Part shown: piece after piece, positions 16,190 to 26,197 of the stretch
Numbering within the stretch: the stretch's first letter is position 1
Layout: every line of letters starts with the position of its first letter
The notes under the pieces: generated by a model
Database searches by the model: none
The model's input: only the letters and a program-made list of their open reading frames with translations
What the model was told of the DNA's origin: nothing
Made by a program: the position numbers and the translations under genes
Source: Cytophagaceae bacterium
GTDB taxonomy: Bacteria > Bacteroidota > Bacteroidia > Cytophagales > Spirosomataceae
NCBI GenBank assembly: GCA_947460975.1
Contig: CANHGO010000005.1
Span: forward strand, 46,235-110,234
Reading direction: 5' to 3'
Length of the DNA: 64,000 nucleotides

Positions 16190-16939
16190 ATGCTTTCAGT
16201 AAAAAATTTACACGCAAGAATAGGGGAGAAGGAAATTCTCAAAGGAATTAATTTAGAAGTTCATGCGGGCGAAGTTCATGCCATCATGGGGCCTAATGGC
16301 TCAGGTAAATCAACCTTAGCGTCTGTATTAGCCGGAAGGTCGGATTATGAAGTGAGCGAAGGTTCTGTGGAATTCTTTGGCAAAGATTTATTAGACTTAT
16401 CACCAGAAGCGCGCGCGGCAGAGGGTTTGTTTTTAGCTTTTCAATACCCTGTGGAGATTCCAGGCGTTTCTACCACCAATTTTATGAAGTCGGCCATCAA
16501 TGAAATTCGCGCTTACCGAGGTCAAGATGCGATGGATGCGGTTCAGTTTTTGAAAATGTTTAAAGAAAAAATGGCCTATGTCAATATAGACCAAACTTTA
16601 TTAAGCAGAGCTCTGAATGAAGGCTTTTCCGGAGGAGAGAAAAAAAGAAATGAAATATTCCAAATGGCCGTTCTAGAACCTAAATTGGCCATCTTGGACG
16701 AGACGGATTCTGGATTGGATATCGACGCACTTCGCATCGTGGCTGAAGGGGTAAATAAGTTAAAGACACCTCAAAATGCGACGATTTTAGTGACGCATTA
16801 CCAAAGGCTTTTAGACTACATCATTCCTGATTTTGTCCACGTTCTTTACAAAGGAAAGATTGTGAAATCAGGCAATAAGGATTTGGCCTTAGAGTTAGAA
16901 GAGAGAGGATACGATTGGATTATTTCTGCCTTAGATTAA
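16190..16939 (+). CDS. sufC: Fe-S cluster assembly ATPase SufC
   Basis: A soluble ABC-type ATPase of 249 residues, the motor of the SufBCD scaffold. Walker A GPNGSGKST, signature FSGGEKKRNEIF and Walker B LAILDETDSGLDIDAL are clear; the EKKR and DETDSGLD forms are diagnostic of SufC rather than transporters. First gene of a tight suf operon with sufD starting 5 bp after its stop. sufB, which usually precedes sufC in Bacteroidota, is not here. Confidence 0.96.
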   Translation: MLSVKNLHARIGEKEILKGINLEVHAGEVHAIMGPNGSGKSTLASVLAGRSDYEVSEGSVEFFGKDLLDLSPEARAAEGLFLAFQYPVEIPGVSTTNFMKSAINEIRAYRGQDAMDAVQFLKMFKEKMAYVNIDQTLLSRALNEGFSGGEKKRNEIFQMAVLEPKLAILDETDSGLDIDALRIVAEGVNKLKTPQNATILVTHYQRLLDYIIPDFVHVLYKGKIVKSGNKDLALELEERGYDWIISALD

Positions 16940-16944
16940 ATAAA

Positions 16945-18210
16945 ATGTTAGAGAAAACATTAGTAGATAGTATCAAAACGATAGATTCATTGACCCAAGC
17001 TCAGCAATTGGCCCTAGGGAAATTTATTGACAAAGGTTTTCCGACCAGCAAATGGGAGGAATGGAAATATGCCTCTTTAAAACATTTAAATGAGCACAAT
17101 TGGCAATGGTCGCCTGAGACATTACCTGTTGATTTACCTAATCCCGTTTGGAAACATAGCGCCATTATTCAGACCTTAAATGGGAATACTCATTCAGAAG
17201 GTGCTTTACCTCTAGGGATTGCCCTTTTGCCTATGTCGGAATTTATGGCTCAAAATCCTGCATTCGACTCAGTATGGAAGGCAAGAAATCCAATTTTGGA
17301 TCAAAATTCCTTATATGATTTAAATGATGCTTTGGCTTCTGATTATGCGGTTTTATGGGTCAAGAATGGGGTTAAAATTGCGGAACCTTTGTTGCATCAA
17401 TATTTAGTGTCGGGCCAACTAGACACCGCCGTTCAATCTAAATTATTCATTTATTTAGAGGAAGATTCGGAAATTACTTGGTTCGAACAACAACGTTCTG
17501 AGTCAAGCCATGCGATTTTGTCGAATTACGTGCAAGAGATTTGGGTTTCAAAAAATGCCCATCTTACTTTGATTAAAGATCAAGACTTGCAGCAAAGTAT
17601 TACACATGTAGATCATACGTTTATATTCCAACAAGAAAGCTCGTTGGTCGATGCGTTTACATTTTCAATAAATGCAGCTTATTTGCGCAACAACCTACAT
17701 TTCTACATTGATGGTCCACAAGTCGTTTCTAATCTGAATGGTTTATACATTCCTGGGGAGGACCAATTAATGGATACTCACTCGGTCGTTGACCATCGAA
17801 TGCCTCATTCGGAGTCCAATGAATTATACAAAGGAGTTTTGATGGGAAATGCGACTGGCGTTTTCAATGGTAAAATCTTTGTTCGTCCTGATGCTCAAAA
17901 AACAAATGCATTTCAAAGTTGCAAAAATGTGTTAGCCTCAGATCGAGCGACGATGAACACAAAACCCCAATTGGAAATTTGGGCGGATGATGTGAAATGT
18001 TCACATGGAACAACCACGGGACAATTGAGCGATGAGGCGCTGTTTTATATGCGTTCAAGAGGGATTTCGAAAGCGACAGCACAGACTTTGTTGTTGCTAG
18101 CTTTTGTTCAGCAGGTGATCGACAAATTAGAGCATGAAGATATTCGTGCGGAGTTGTCTGATAAGATTGTAAATAAAATTCAAGCTTCTTTAGGTTTAAC
18201 CTTATTATAA
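16945..18210 (+). CDS. sufD: Fe-S cluster assembly protein SufD
   Basis: A 421-residue SufB/SufD-family right-handed beta-helix protein. The C-terminal half has the family hallmarks: GVFNGKIFVRPDAQKTNAFQ (given here in part), TKPQLEIWADDVKCSHGTT and the following GQLSDEALFYMRSRGI. It pairs with SufB and SufC in cluster assembly. The frame extends upstream to a TTG at 16915 inside sufC, but the ATG at 16945 right after the sufC stop is chosen. It overlaps sufS by one base (TAATG). Confidence 0.94.
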   Translation: MLEKTLVDSIKTIDSLTQAQQLALGKFIDKGFPTSKWEEWKYASLKHLNEHNWQWSPETLPVDLPNPVWKHSAIIQTLNGNTHSEGALPLGIALLPMSEFMAQNPAFDSVWKARNPILDQNSLYDLNDALASDYAVLWVKNGVKIAEPLLHQYLVSGQLDTAVQSKLFIYLEEDSEITWFEQQRSESSHAILSNYVQEIWVSKNAHLTLIKDQDLQQSITHVDHTFIFQQESSLVDAFTFSINAAYLRNNLHFYIDGPQVVSNLNGLYIPGEDQLMDTHSVVDHRMPHSESNELYKGVLMGNATGVFNGKIFVRPDAQKTNAFQSCKNVLASDRATMNTKPQLEIWADDVKCSHGTTTGQLSDEALFYMRSRGISKATAQTLLLLAFVQQVIDKLEHEDIRAELSDKIVNKIQASLGLTLL

Positions 18211-19430
18211 TGACCTTAGATATTAGTAAAATTCGTGCTGATTTTCCGGTGTTAGACCAACAGGTCAACGGCTCGCCGTTGGTATATTTTGATAATGCAG
18301 CAACCACCCAAAAACCTAAGTCGGTCATCGATGCTTTATCACATTATTATGCGTCAGATAATGCCAATATTCACCGGGGGATTCATGCCCTGGCTGAACG
18401 TGCGACTACTGCTTTTGAATTAACGAGAACTAAAATAAAAGAATTTATTAATGCTCCTTCCTCGGATCAAATTATATTGACTGCTGGAACTACTGGGAGT
18501 ATCAATTTAGTCGCTCAGACCTTTGGTCGTGCTAATTTTTCAAAAGGAGATAAGATTCTAATTTCGAATTTAGAACACCATTCTAATATTGTTCCATGGC
18601 AAATGATTGCTGAGGAAAAAGGCGCGATCATCGAGGTGATTCCAGTAGATGAAAGAGGAGTTTTAGATCTAAACGCCTACCGTAATTTATTAGATGCTAG
18701 CGTCAAATTAGTCGCTGTTAATCACGTTTCTAACGCGATTGGGACCATTAACCCCATTGCCGAAATGATTCAATTGGCTCATGCACATGGAGCAAAAGTA
18801 ATGATAGACGGTGCACAGTCCATCGCTCATTTAGATATAGATGTTCAAGCTTTAGATATTGACTTTTTTGCCTTTTCGGCACATAAATTGTTTGGGCCTA
18901 CGGGCGTTGGGGTTTTATACGGAAAGCGTGAATTGTTAGAATCCATGCCTCCGTATCAAGGTGGGGGTGAAATGATTAAGGAGGTTTCTTTTGAAGGAAC
19001 GACTTACAATGAATTGCCCTATAAATTTGAGGCAGGCACCCCTAATATTGCGGATGTGATTGCCTTATCTGCTGCGATTGATTATGTGAATGCTTTGTCA
19101 AAAGAAGCATTATTCACGCAGGAATTGGCGCTTTTAGCCTATGCTACGGAACAATTGAGTACCATTCCTGGTTTAAGAATCATTGGAACGGCACCTGATA
19201 AAATTGCCGTCATTAGTTTTGTGATTGAGGGAATACATCCACAAGATCTAGGTGTGTTGTTGGATAAATTTGGTATAGCGATTCGGACGGGACATCATTG
19301 TGTCCAACCATTAATGAAGCGTTTTGGGTTGCCGGGAACTTGCCGGGCATCATTTGCGTTTTATAACACGTTTGAAGAAATAGATTTATTTGTGAAAGCC
19401 TTACGTAGGTCGATTAATATGTTACAATAA
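18210..19430 (+). CDS. sufS: Cysteine desulfurase SufS
   Basis: A class V PLP aminotransferase-fold enzyme, 406 residues, that takes sulfur from cysteine for Fe-S assembly. The PLP lysine lies in FSAHKLFGPTGVG, and the persulfide cysteine in RTGHHCVQP, with the short active-site loop of group II (SufS-type) desulfurases. TAATG overlaps at both ends with sufD and sufE suggest tight translational coupling. Confidence 0.95.
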   Translation: MTLDISKIRADFPVLDQQVNGSPLVYFDNAATTQKPKSVIDALSHYYASDNANIHRGIHALAERATTAFELTRTKIKEFINAPSSDQIILTAGTTGSINLVAQTFGRANFSKGDKILISNLEHHSNIVPWQMIAEEKGAIIEVIPVDERGVLDLNAYRNLLDASVKLVAVNHVSNAIGTINPIAEMIQLAHAHGAKVMIDGAQSIAHLDIDVQALDIDFFAFSAHKLFGPTGVGVLYGKRELLESMPPYQGGGEMIKEVSFEGTTYNELPYKFEAGTPNIADVIALSAAIDYVNALSKEALFTQELALLAYATEQLSTIPGLRIIGTAPDKIAVISFVIEGIHPQDLGVLLDKFGIAIRTGHHCVQPLMKRFGLPGTCRASFAFYNTFEEIDLFVKALRRSINMLQ

Positions 19431-19852
19431 TGGCTCAAAGTATACAAGAAACCCAGGAGGAGTTAATTGAGGAGTTTGGTTTATTTGATGACTGGGCTGA
19501 TAAATATGAGTATTTGATTGACTTAGGTAAAAAGTTACCTAATTTATCTGAAGCGTTTAAGACAGAAGAAAATGTCATTAAGGGTTGTCAAAGCCGAGTT
19601 TGGTTGCATGCGGAAAAGCAGGGGGATCAAATTGTTTTTGAAGCCGATTCAGAGGCAGTAATTGTTAAAGGTATGATCAGCATGTTGATTCGGGTATTAT
19701 CCCATCACACGGCGGAGGAAATTATGCAGGCGGATTTATATTTTATTGATCAAATCGGAATGAGCCAACATCTAGCGCAAACGCGTTCGAATGGTTTGTT
19801 ATCGATGGTAAAACAAATGAAAAATTATGCTTTGGCCTTTTCAGCGAAGTAA
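19430..19852 (+). CDS. sufE: Sulfur acceptor SufE
   Basis: A 140-residue SufE protein that accepts persulfide sulfur from SufS. The conserved segment VIKGCQSRVWL carries the acceptor cysteine, and the DWADKYEYLIDLGKKLP start is typical. Overlaps sufS by one base. Confidence 0.94.
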   Translation: MAQSIQETQEELIEEFGLFDDWADKYEYLIDLGKKLPNLSEAFKTEENVIKGCQSRVWLHAEKQGDQIVFEADSEAVIVKGMISMLIRVLSHHTAEEIMQADLYFIDQIGMSQHLAQTRSNGLLSMVKQMKNYALAFSAK

Positions 19853-19859
19853 AAAGAAT

Positions 19860-20201
19860 ATGGAAGAGAAAACGACGACATCCTTACAAATGACGGAGGT
19901 TGAACTTAAGGAAAAAGTGATCAAGGCAATTAAAACCGTATATGATCCGGAAATACCTGTTGACGTATATGAATTAGGTCTTATCTACGAAGTGAAAATA
20001 TTTCCGGTCAATAATGTGTACGTATTAATGACGTTAACTTCTCCATCTTGTCCATCTGCCGAAAGCATTCCGGTGGACATAGAAAAGGCTATTAGGGAAA
20101 TAGAAGGAATCGCTGAGGTTTCGGTTGAGCTAACTTTTGATCCTCCATATGCACAAGATATGATGTCAGAGGTGGCCAAGCTAGAATTAGGTTTTATGTA
20201 A
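19860..20201 (+). CDS. sufT: SufT/MIP18-type DUF59 Fe-S maturation protein
   Basis: A 113-residue DUF59 (MIP18-like) protein. The motifs DPEIPVDVYELGLIY, MTLTSPSCPSAESIP (with the conserved Cys) and the C-terminal DPPYAQDMMSE are present. Proteins of this family help maturation or delivery of Fe-S clusters and usually close the suf operon. The ATG at 19860 is chosen since an upstream in-frame codon lies within sufE. Confidence 0.9.
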   Translation: MEEKTTTSLQMTEVELKEKVIKAIKTVYDPEIPVDVYELGLIYEVKIFPVNNVYVLMTLTSPSCPSAESIPVDIEKAIREIEGIAEVSVELTFDPPYAQDMMSEVAKLELGFM

Positions 20202-20231
20202 GTGAATTTTAAAAATTAAAAATAAAAAAAT

Positions 20232-20645
20232 ATGTATCCAGAACATTTAGTACATCCTATGCGGATGGATATTGTCGAAGGTGGTTTCAAAGAGTTAAGT
20301 TCTGCTGCTGAAGTGGAAAATACAATGGCGCAGCCAGGAACTACTTTATTGTTTATCAACTCTGTTTGTGGTTGTTCTGCTAGAACAGCTAGACCAGGTG
20401 TAAAAGAGGCGGTTGCCGCTTCTGAAAAAAAGCCTACAAATTTAGTAACTGTTTTTGCCGGTGTAGACCAAGAAGCTACCCAAAAAGCTCGTGAGTATAC
20501 ATTGCCTTATCCTCCATCTTCACCGTCCATCGCTTTATTTAAGGATGGGGAATTGGTACATTTTGTTGAACGTCATCACATTGAGGGTCGTTCTGCTGAA
20601 ATGATCGCAGGGCATTTGGAGGGTGTTTTCGAGGAGTTTTGCTAA
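20232..20645 (+). CDS. Bacilliredoxin (BrxA/BrxB, YphP/YqiW family)
   Basis: A 137-residue thioredoxin-fold protein with the family start MYPEHLVHPMR and the redox motif CGC in NSVCGCSAR. Bacilliredoxins in Bacillus remove bacillithiol from proteins; the motif here supports a thiol-disulfide role, but the low-molecular-weight thiol in this organism is not known from this window. It follows sufT by 30 bp and precedes a strong terminator, so it is likely the last gene of the suf transcript. Confidence 0.9.
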   Translation: MYPEHLVHPMRMDIVEGGFKELSSAAEVENTMAQPGTTLLFINSVCGCSARTARPGVKEAVAASEKKPTNLVTVFAGVDQEATQKAREYTLPYPPSSPSIALFKDGELVHFVERHHIEGRSAEMIAGHLEGVFEEFC

Positions 20646-20658
20646 AAAAATTAGTATA

Positions 20659-20692
20659 AAAAAAAGGAGCTAGTTCGCTAGCTCCTTTTTTT
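20659..20692. terminator. Bidirectional terminator after the suf operon
   Basis: Perfect 8-bp stem GGAGCTAG/CTAGCTCC (20666-20673 and 20678-20685) with a stable TTCG tetraloop, A-run before and T-run after. Serves both the suf operon and the convergent M16 protease. Confidence 0.9.
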
Positions 20693-20708
20693 ATGTTTAA
20701 CAATTAAC

Positions 20709-23561
20709 TTATTGCTTCGGTGCTCCACCGACCGCACCTGATTCAGACGTAGCGTTTTTAGCTTTTTCAGCCATCTTTTTTGCTGCACCTTCGTAATCAC
20801 CTGCTTTCACAAATGACATTTTCAATAAGTCGATGGACTTTCTCGAAGCTTGTAAAATTTGCTCAGGTGTCAAACTTTTCACTTTATTTTCTAAATCATC
20901 CGCCCATTTCATGTTGCGGTTCAAGTATAAATTTGAATTTAAGGTAGAGCTTAATCCACTATCCTGGGAGCGACCTACCGCTCTTGCTTGAACCCATGAT
21001 TTTTTCGCTTCGTCGATTTCTTTTTGCGTAAATCCTTCCTTCAAAACTTTTTCAATCTCTTCTTTAAAGGCAGCCTCTAACTTGGCCAAATTTTCCGGCG
21101 CATAGATCGCATAGCCAACAAATGCACCTGATTGATCTAAAGGACTAGCCGCAAATTGAGAACCTACACCATAAGATAAACCATCTTTTTGGCGAATTCG
21201 GTTCATTAATCTTGAACTTAAACCTGATCCACCCCCCAGCATATAATTGCTTAATTCTAAGGCTGCAAAATCTGGATCGTTATCCGATATTTTAATGGGT
21301 TGGTATGCTAAAAAGAAGGCATTTGCCTTATCTGGAGTCTCAATTGATTTTACTTGAGCTTTGATATCTTTGAAAATTTCAGGAATTCTTGTAAACGGCT
21401 TAGGCGACTTCCAATCTGCAAATTCTGCTTTAATGGTTGTTTTTAACTCGGCCTCATCAAAATCCCCAACAGCTGAAAATGTAGCATTTGACGCTCCATA
21501 AAAGCCTTTATAAAAAGCAATAGACTGTTCTAATTTGGCAGACGAATAATTAGTCGTCTGTTCTGCCATCGTAGGTTGGTACCTCACATCATTTTTAGGA
21601 TAATGTCCACTTCTTAATTGGCCCAAAGCCTCACTAGCTTTCGCTGTAGGCTCACTTTTTTGCGATTCAATTTGAGTTAAATTTTCTTGTTTTAACTTCT
21701 CAAATTCATCTGCAGGGAAGATAGGTTGTTTCAAAGCTTCTGCAACTAATTTTAGCGCTGGAATTAAATTGTCTTTGGTAGTTTCAATGGATACATTTGC
21801 CTGAGTTGCTCCACCTGAGATGGAAACACGTGCTTTTAATTTATCCAATTCATCTTGAAATTGTTGGCGTGTATGCTTAGCCGTTCCTTTTGTCAACATA
21901 TCAGCTGCCAAATCAGCGGCTGTTGAAGTGCCCAACAAAGATTTTTCATCTCCAAAACGTAGCGTCATTTTTGCATAAACTGAATTTCCTCTCGTTTTTT
22001 TAGCTAATAGAGCTAATTTGATTCCAGCTATACTTTCCACTTTAGTCCTAGAATCTATGTTGCTAGGCGATGTATCAAAGGCTTCTCCTTCAGAAACAGC
22101 TGCTTTTCCTTTGAAATCTTTTAATATTTCAGCTACATCTTTGGCCTCAGGAATTTCAGCTCTTTCTGGCTTATCCGTTGGGATGAATATACCTGAAGTA
22201 CGATTTGAAGATTTAAAATAGGCTGCTGCAACACGTTGAATGTCGGCAGGAGTAATTTTTTCCAATTGGTTTCTAGTATGAAACAATAAACGCCAGTCAC
22301 CTTGAGCAATATACTCAGACATGCCTATACCAACGCGTTGAGCATTGTTTAACAGTAATTCGATGTTCTTGATACCTTTGGTTTTTATACGGTCAACTTC
22401 CTCTTTAGTAGGGGGAGTCTTTGCAAAATTTTCAATGGTTTCAATCATGATTCTTTTCACTGAATCCAATGATTTTTCTTTTAAAACCTCGGCTGCAAAG
22501 TAAACAAGCCCCGGTTCTTTTAGTTGGAAAGTCATACCAAACTGACTAGATGCCTTTTTGGTATCAATTAATGCTTTATACAAACGGCCCGATGGTGCAT
22601 CTGTTAAAAGGTCTGCCATCACATCTACTGCAACGTAATCTGGATGTAAACCGGATGGAATGTGATAGGACATACCCACCACTTGAACATCACCTACGCG
22701 TTTTAAGGTAACCTCTCTTTCGCCATCTTGGGTGGGTTCAGCCGTAAATGTTTTTGTTAGTTCACGTGTTGGGCGAGGAATTACACCAAATTTTTGATTA
22801 ACTAATTGCAAGGTTTTAATAGGGTCAAATTTTCCTGCGATCAATAATACGGCATTATCGGGTTGGTAATACTTACGATAATACGCTTGTAGATTCTCAA
22901 TAGGCACTTTTTCTATATCAGATCGGGCTCCAATGGTTGAGTTTCCATAATTATGCCATAAAAAAGCAGTAGAAACGATACGTTCCATTAGCACGCTTCC
23001 TGGATCATTTTCACCACGTTCAAATTCATTTCGAACGACTGTCATTTCGGTTTCTAACTCACTTTTTGCAATACGTGAATTGATCATTCGATCGGCTTCC
23101 ATGTCAAGTGCCCAATCTAAATTTTCATCCGTGGCGGCAAATGTTTCGAAGTAATTGGTGCGGTCTAACCAAGTCGTACCATTAAATTGAGCGCCATGGT
23201 CAGAAATTTCTTTGGCTACTTCCTTATGTTTTTCTTTAGTCCCCTTGAAAACCATGTGCTCTAACAAGTGAGACATACCTGTTTCTCCATATCCTTCATG
23301 GCGAGAGCCTACTAAATAGGTAATGTTTACGGTGATGGTTTGCTTAGACGGATCTGGGAATAAAAGTACCTTCAGCCCATTGGCTAATTTATATTCCGTA
23401 ATTCCTTCTGCTGCCGTTACTTTTTCAGGGATAGGTAAGGAAGCCGCTGGTGCTGTTACTGATTGCTTTGCAATCGCCTTGTTGGCAGTGGGTTTTTGTT
23501 GGGCTATTAGTGTGGCCGCTGAACTAACGAAAATTAGTCCCGAAAGGATTATTTTTTTCAT
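20709..23561 (-). CDS. Exported M16 zinc protease, two-domain (pitrilysin-like)
   Basis: A 950-residue protein with a signal peptide (about residues 1-21, ending LIAQ). The first M16 unit carries the inverted zinc motif HLLEH at residues 98-102, with NEFERGEND downstream supplying the third ligand. A second, non-catalytic M16 unit follows in the C-terminal half (about residue 520 on), with GGGSGLSSRLMNRIRQKDGLSYGV in family style. It acts in the periplasm or on the outer membrane on small peptides. The frame reaches 23621, but the ATG at 23561 begins the signal peptide. A shorter M16 protease is at 44342. Confidence 0.9.
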   Translation of the reverse strand: MKKIILSGLIFVSSAATLIAQQKPTANKAIAKQSVTAPAASLPIPEKVTAAEGITEYKLANGLKVLLFPDPSKQTITVNITYLVGSRHEGYGETGMSHLLEHMVFKGTKEKHKEVAKEISDHGAQFNGTTWLDRTNYFETFAATDENLDWALDMEADRMINSRIAKSELETEMTVVRNEFERGENDPGSVLMERIVSTAFLWHNYGNSTIGARSDIEKVPIENLQAYYRKYYQPDNAVLLIAGKFDPIKTLQLVNQKFGVIPRPTRELTKTFTAEPTQDGEREVTLKRVGDVQVVGMSYHIPSGLHPDYVAVDVMADLLTDAPSGRLYKALIDTKKASSQFGMTFQLKEPGLVYFAAEVLKEKSLDSVKRIMIETIENFAKTPPTKEEVDRIKTKGIKNIELLLNNAQRVGIGMSEYIAQGDWRLLFHTRNQLEKITPADIQRVAAAYFKSSNRTSGIFIPTDKPERAEIPEAKDVAEILKDFKGKAAVSEGEAFDTSPSNIDSRTKVESIAGIKLALLAKKTRGNSVYAKMTLRFGDEKSLLGTSTAADLAADMLTKGTAKHTRQQFQDELDKLKARVSISGGATQANVSIETTKDNLIPALKLVAEALKQPIFPADEFEKLKQENLTQIESQKSEPTAKASEALGQLRSGHYPKNDVRYQPTMAEQTTNYSSAKLEQSIAFYKGFYGASNATFSAVGDFDEAELKTTIKAEFADWKSPKPFTRIPEIFKDIKAQVKSIETPDKANAFFLAYQPIKISDNDPDFAALELSNYMLGGGSGLSSRLMNRIRQKDGLSYGVGSQFAASPLDQSGAFVGYAIYAPENLAKLEAAFKEEIEKVLKEGFTQKEIDEAKKSWVQARAVGRSQDSGLSSTLNSNLYLNRNMKWADDLENKVKSLTPEQILQASRKSIDLLKMSFVKAGDYEGAAKKMAEKAKNATSESGAVGGAPKQ

Positions 23562-23664
23562 ATTGTTGAATAAATGTGTCTTTAATTGAAAATTTAAATT
23601 AGTAAAAATTTCAAATCGCAAGATTGAATTTAGGATAGGTGGATAAATAAATCCACGACAGGAA

Positions 23665-25068
23665 TTATTTTTTGTATTGTTGGATTAATTTAAAAATTGC
23701 TTTTTGTGTTTCTAAGTTAGGGAAATACTCAAACATGATGACGTGTTGGTCATAGTCTAAGATGAGTCCTGATTCTAAAAAATGAAATGCTTCTTTAAAT
23801 TGGCCTGCTTTGATTAAGAAAATTGCGGATCGATAATAGAAATCGGCCTCTTCTGGTAATTCATCGATTGCTGATAACATGATGTCGGCCGACTTCTCGA
23901 AATCTTCTAGGTCATAGTGTAATTGAGCCCATTTAACCCAAGCAGGCGCAAAGAACGATTCTAATTCGATGGACTTTTGATAGGCTTCATCTGCTGAAGC
24001 GGTATTTCCTAAATAGGCTTCTACATCCGCTAATCCAATCCAATAAAGGGGAGCAGATTCGTTCAATTTGATCGCTTTTTTTAGAAAATGCAAGGATTCA
24101 AACCATTTGTCCATTTCAGTAAGGCAAACGGCCAATCCATAATATCCCTCATCCCACAATGGGTCCAACTTAACAGCATCTTTATAATAGGTTAATGCGT
24201 CGTCAAATTTCTTTTGCCTTTCTAAGCTTGCACCGAGGCAACAAAATAATTCCGGGTTGGGATCGTCGAAAATCAGGCATTGCTTGTAGGATTCTTCGGC
24301 TTTTACATAGTCCTTTAAGTTCATATAGGTATTTCCTAAATTGAACAAAGATGAACCAAAAGTAGGTTCGATGGCTAATGAATATTCGTAAGCGTCAATC
24401 GCCTTTTCAAATTGCTTAAGTTTCGAATAAGCGATGCCTAAATTATACCAAGCCGTGTAGGAGAAGGGATCTTGGTCAATAAAGTTTTTGTAAAAAGGAA
24501 TGCTCTCATTGATTTTACCTATTTCATCCAAGGCATTTGCTAATTCGACCAAGGCATTTTCATTTTCAGGATTATGTTCGAGTGATTTTTTGAACATGTC
24601 AACCGCCTCGCGGGGTTTGAACCAGGCCACATAACTTAAACCTAATCTGAAATAGACTTCATCCTTTTCCTCGTAAGCCTCTAAAGCTTCTAAAAATAGA
24701 TTGACGGAGGCTTCATGCTGGCCCATTTGGCTCAACAAAGAGCCTTTCACCAAAATGAGTTCTATATCCGTTGGAAACAATAGAATCGCATTTTCAATGA
24801 TTTCCATGGCATCTTCAGGCTTTTGGATTTCCCCTAAGACTTGTGCCTTTAAAATAATTAATTCGAGTGTATAAGGAAAATGGGTAAGGCCTAAATCACA
24901 TGCTTTTAATGCTTCGTCAAACTTGGATTGCATGAAATAATGATCCGCAATTTGCTCTAGCGTGTCTATGTCGAAGAAAGAATCCTCCTGATTATTTAAC
25001 ATCTTTTCAAATCTTTGAACGGAAGAATTGATATCTTCTCGGTTTTCATCGAATTCGGGATCCAGCAT
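23665..25068 (-). CDS. Cytoplasmic tetratricopeptide-repeat protein
   Basis: A 467-residue protein with no signal peptide, made of about twelve TPR units over its whole length (for example YTAWYNLGIAYSKLKQFEKAI). The N-terminal 45 residues are acidic and variable. It resembles a Bacteroidota family of long TPR proteins of unknown role. It is divergent from a Ppx/GppA gene. Confidence 0.85.
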   Translation of the reverse strand: MLDPEFDENREDINSSVQRFEKMLNNQEDSFFDIDTLEQIADHYFMQSKFDEALKACDLGLTHFPYTLELIILKAQVLGEIQKPEDAMEIIENAILLFPTDIELILVKGSLLSQMGQHEASVNLFLEALEAYEEKDEVYFRLGLSYVAWFKPREAVDMFKKSLEHNPENENALVELANALDEIGKINESIPFYKNFIDQDPFSYTAWYNLGIAYSKLKQFEKAIDAYEYSLAIEPTFGSSLFNLGNTYMNLKDYVKAEESYKQCLIFDDPNPELFCCLGASLERQKKFDDALTYYKDAVKLDPLWDEGYYGLAVCLTEMDKWFESLHFLKKAIKLNESAPLYWIGLADVEAYLGNTASADEAYQKSIELESFFAPAWVKWAQLHYDLEDFEKSADIMLSAIDELPEEADFYYRSAIFLIKAGQFKEAFHFLESGLILDYDQHVIMFEYFPNLETQKAIFKLIQQYKK

Positions 25069-25148
25069 AAAGTATTATTGGAGGTTAGTCGAGATAATTT
25101 TTACTAAATTAAAGCAATTATTTTTAAATTTTAAACAGTATTTCAACC

Positions 25149-25156
25149 TAAATTTG
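25149..25156 (+). promoter_or_regulatory. -7 box of the Ppx/GppA gene
   Basis: TAAATTTG matches TAnnTTTG, 17 nt before the ATG at 25174. No good -33 element. Confidence 0.45.
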
Positions 25157-25173
25157 TTCCAAAATTATAATTA

Positions 25174-26106
25174 ATGCCACAGCCAACTGCAATCATCGAT
25201 TTAGGTACAAATACCTTTCAGCTTTTAGTGGCTACTCCTGGAAATATTTCAGAACCTCTTCAGATAATTTGTCAATTACAGCGACCGGTACAGTTGGGCC
25301 TAGGCGCCATGGAAACAGGAATTTTGCAGAATGATGCGATAGATCGCGCGCTAGCGGCTTTAACTGAATTTAAAGAAGTGGCTATTTCCAAAGGCTGTAT
25401 AAATACCCAAATCCATGCCATAGGCACGAGTATTTTACGAAGAGCTTCCAATACACAACAATTTCTAGCAGAAGTGGAACGTCGATTAGGCATTAAAATT
25501 CAAGTTATTTCTGGGATTGAAGAAGCGGATTTGATTTACCATGGAATTTATCATTCATTGCCGCAGCCTTGGAATCCAGTTAGCTTAGTGATGGATATCG
25601 GGGGAGGTAGTGTGGAATTCATCTTGTTTGAAGGAACAAGAATTTTATTCAAAGTTAGTTTAGAGCTAGGTGGCTTACGTTTGTTATCCTTATTCCAACA
25701 AGATGGGCACTTCCATTCATCTCAAATAGCCGAGCTGCAATCCTATGTTTTAGGACAAATGAAACCTTTGTTTATCGCTTGCGAGGAACATAAGCCTACC
25801 GTTTTAATAGGAGCCGCGGGAGCCTTTGAAACGATTTGGGATTTAGCTCATGCGGATATTCCAGGTAGCGTCATTCCTCCTGCTTCGGAATTGGTTATAA
25901 CGCAATTTTACCAACAAAAGAAATTGGTACAAGAAACTGATTTCGTGGGCCGACAAAATATCAAGGGGATGAAAGCTTTTAGGGCTGGGATATTACCTTA
26001 TGCTAATGTTTTGATAGCCACAGTTTTGGAGGAATTAACCATTGAAAATATGTGGGTCTCTTCTTATAGTTTAAAAGAGGGCTATTGGTTTCTTCAGAAT
26101 AAATAA
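25174..26106 (+). CDS. Ppx/GppA-family exopolyphosphatase
   Basis: A 310-residue ASKHA-fold phosphatase. Phosphate-binding motifs are visible: DLGTNTFQLLVA, AIGTSILRRASN, the acidic EADLIYHGI and VMDIGGGSVEF. These enzymes hydrolyse polyphosphate or (p)ppGpp. The short form without the C-terminal HD-like domains is usual in Bacteroidota. Confidence 0.9.
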   Translation: MPQPTAIIDLGTNTFQLLVATPGNISEPLQIICQLQRPVQLGLGAMETGILQNDAIDRALAALTEFKEVAISKGCINTQIHAIGTSILRRASNTQQFLAEVERRLGIKIQVISGIEEADLIYHGIYHSLPQPWNPVSLVMDIGGGSVEFILFEGTRILFKVSLELGGLRLLSLFQQDGHFHSSQIAELQSYVLGQMKPLFIACEEHKPTVLIGAAGAFETIWDLAHADIPGSVIPPASELVITQFYQQKKLVQETDFVGRQNIKGMKAFRAGILPYANVLIATVLEELTIENMWVSSYSLKEGYWFLQNK

Positions 26107-26197
26107 AGCTAAAAAGATCTACTTTTTTTTGAAAAAAACAATTAAAATGATAATCTTTAAGGTTATAAAGTGTTATTAAATTTTTCAACAAATATTT

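Noticed and set aside
17864..18328. 154-codon minus-strand frame across sufD and sufS
   Set aside because: It lies opposite two well-supported genes and has no recognisable protein features.
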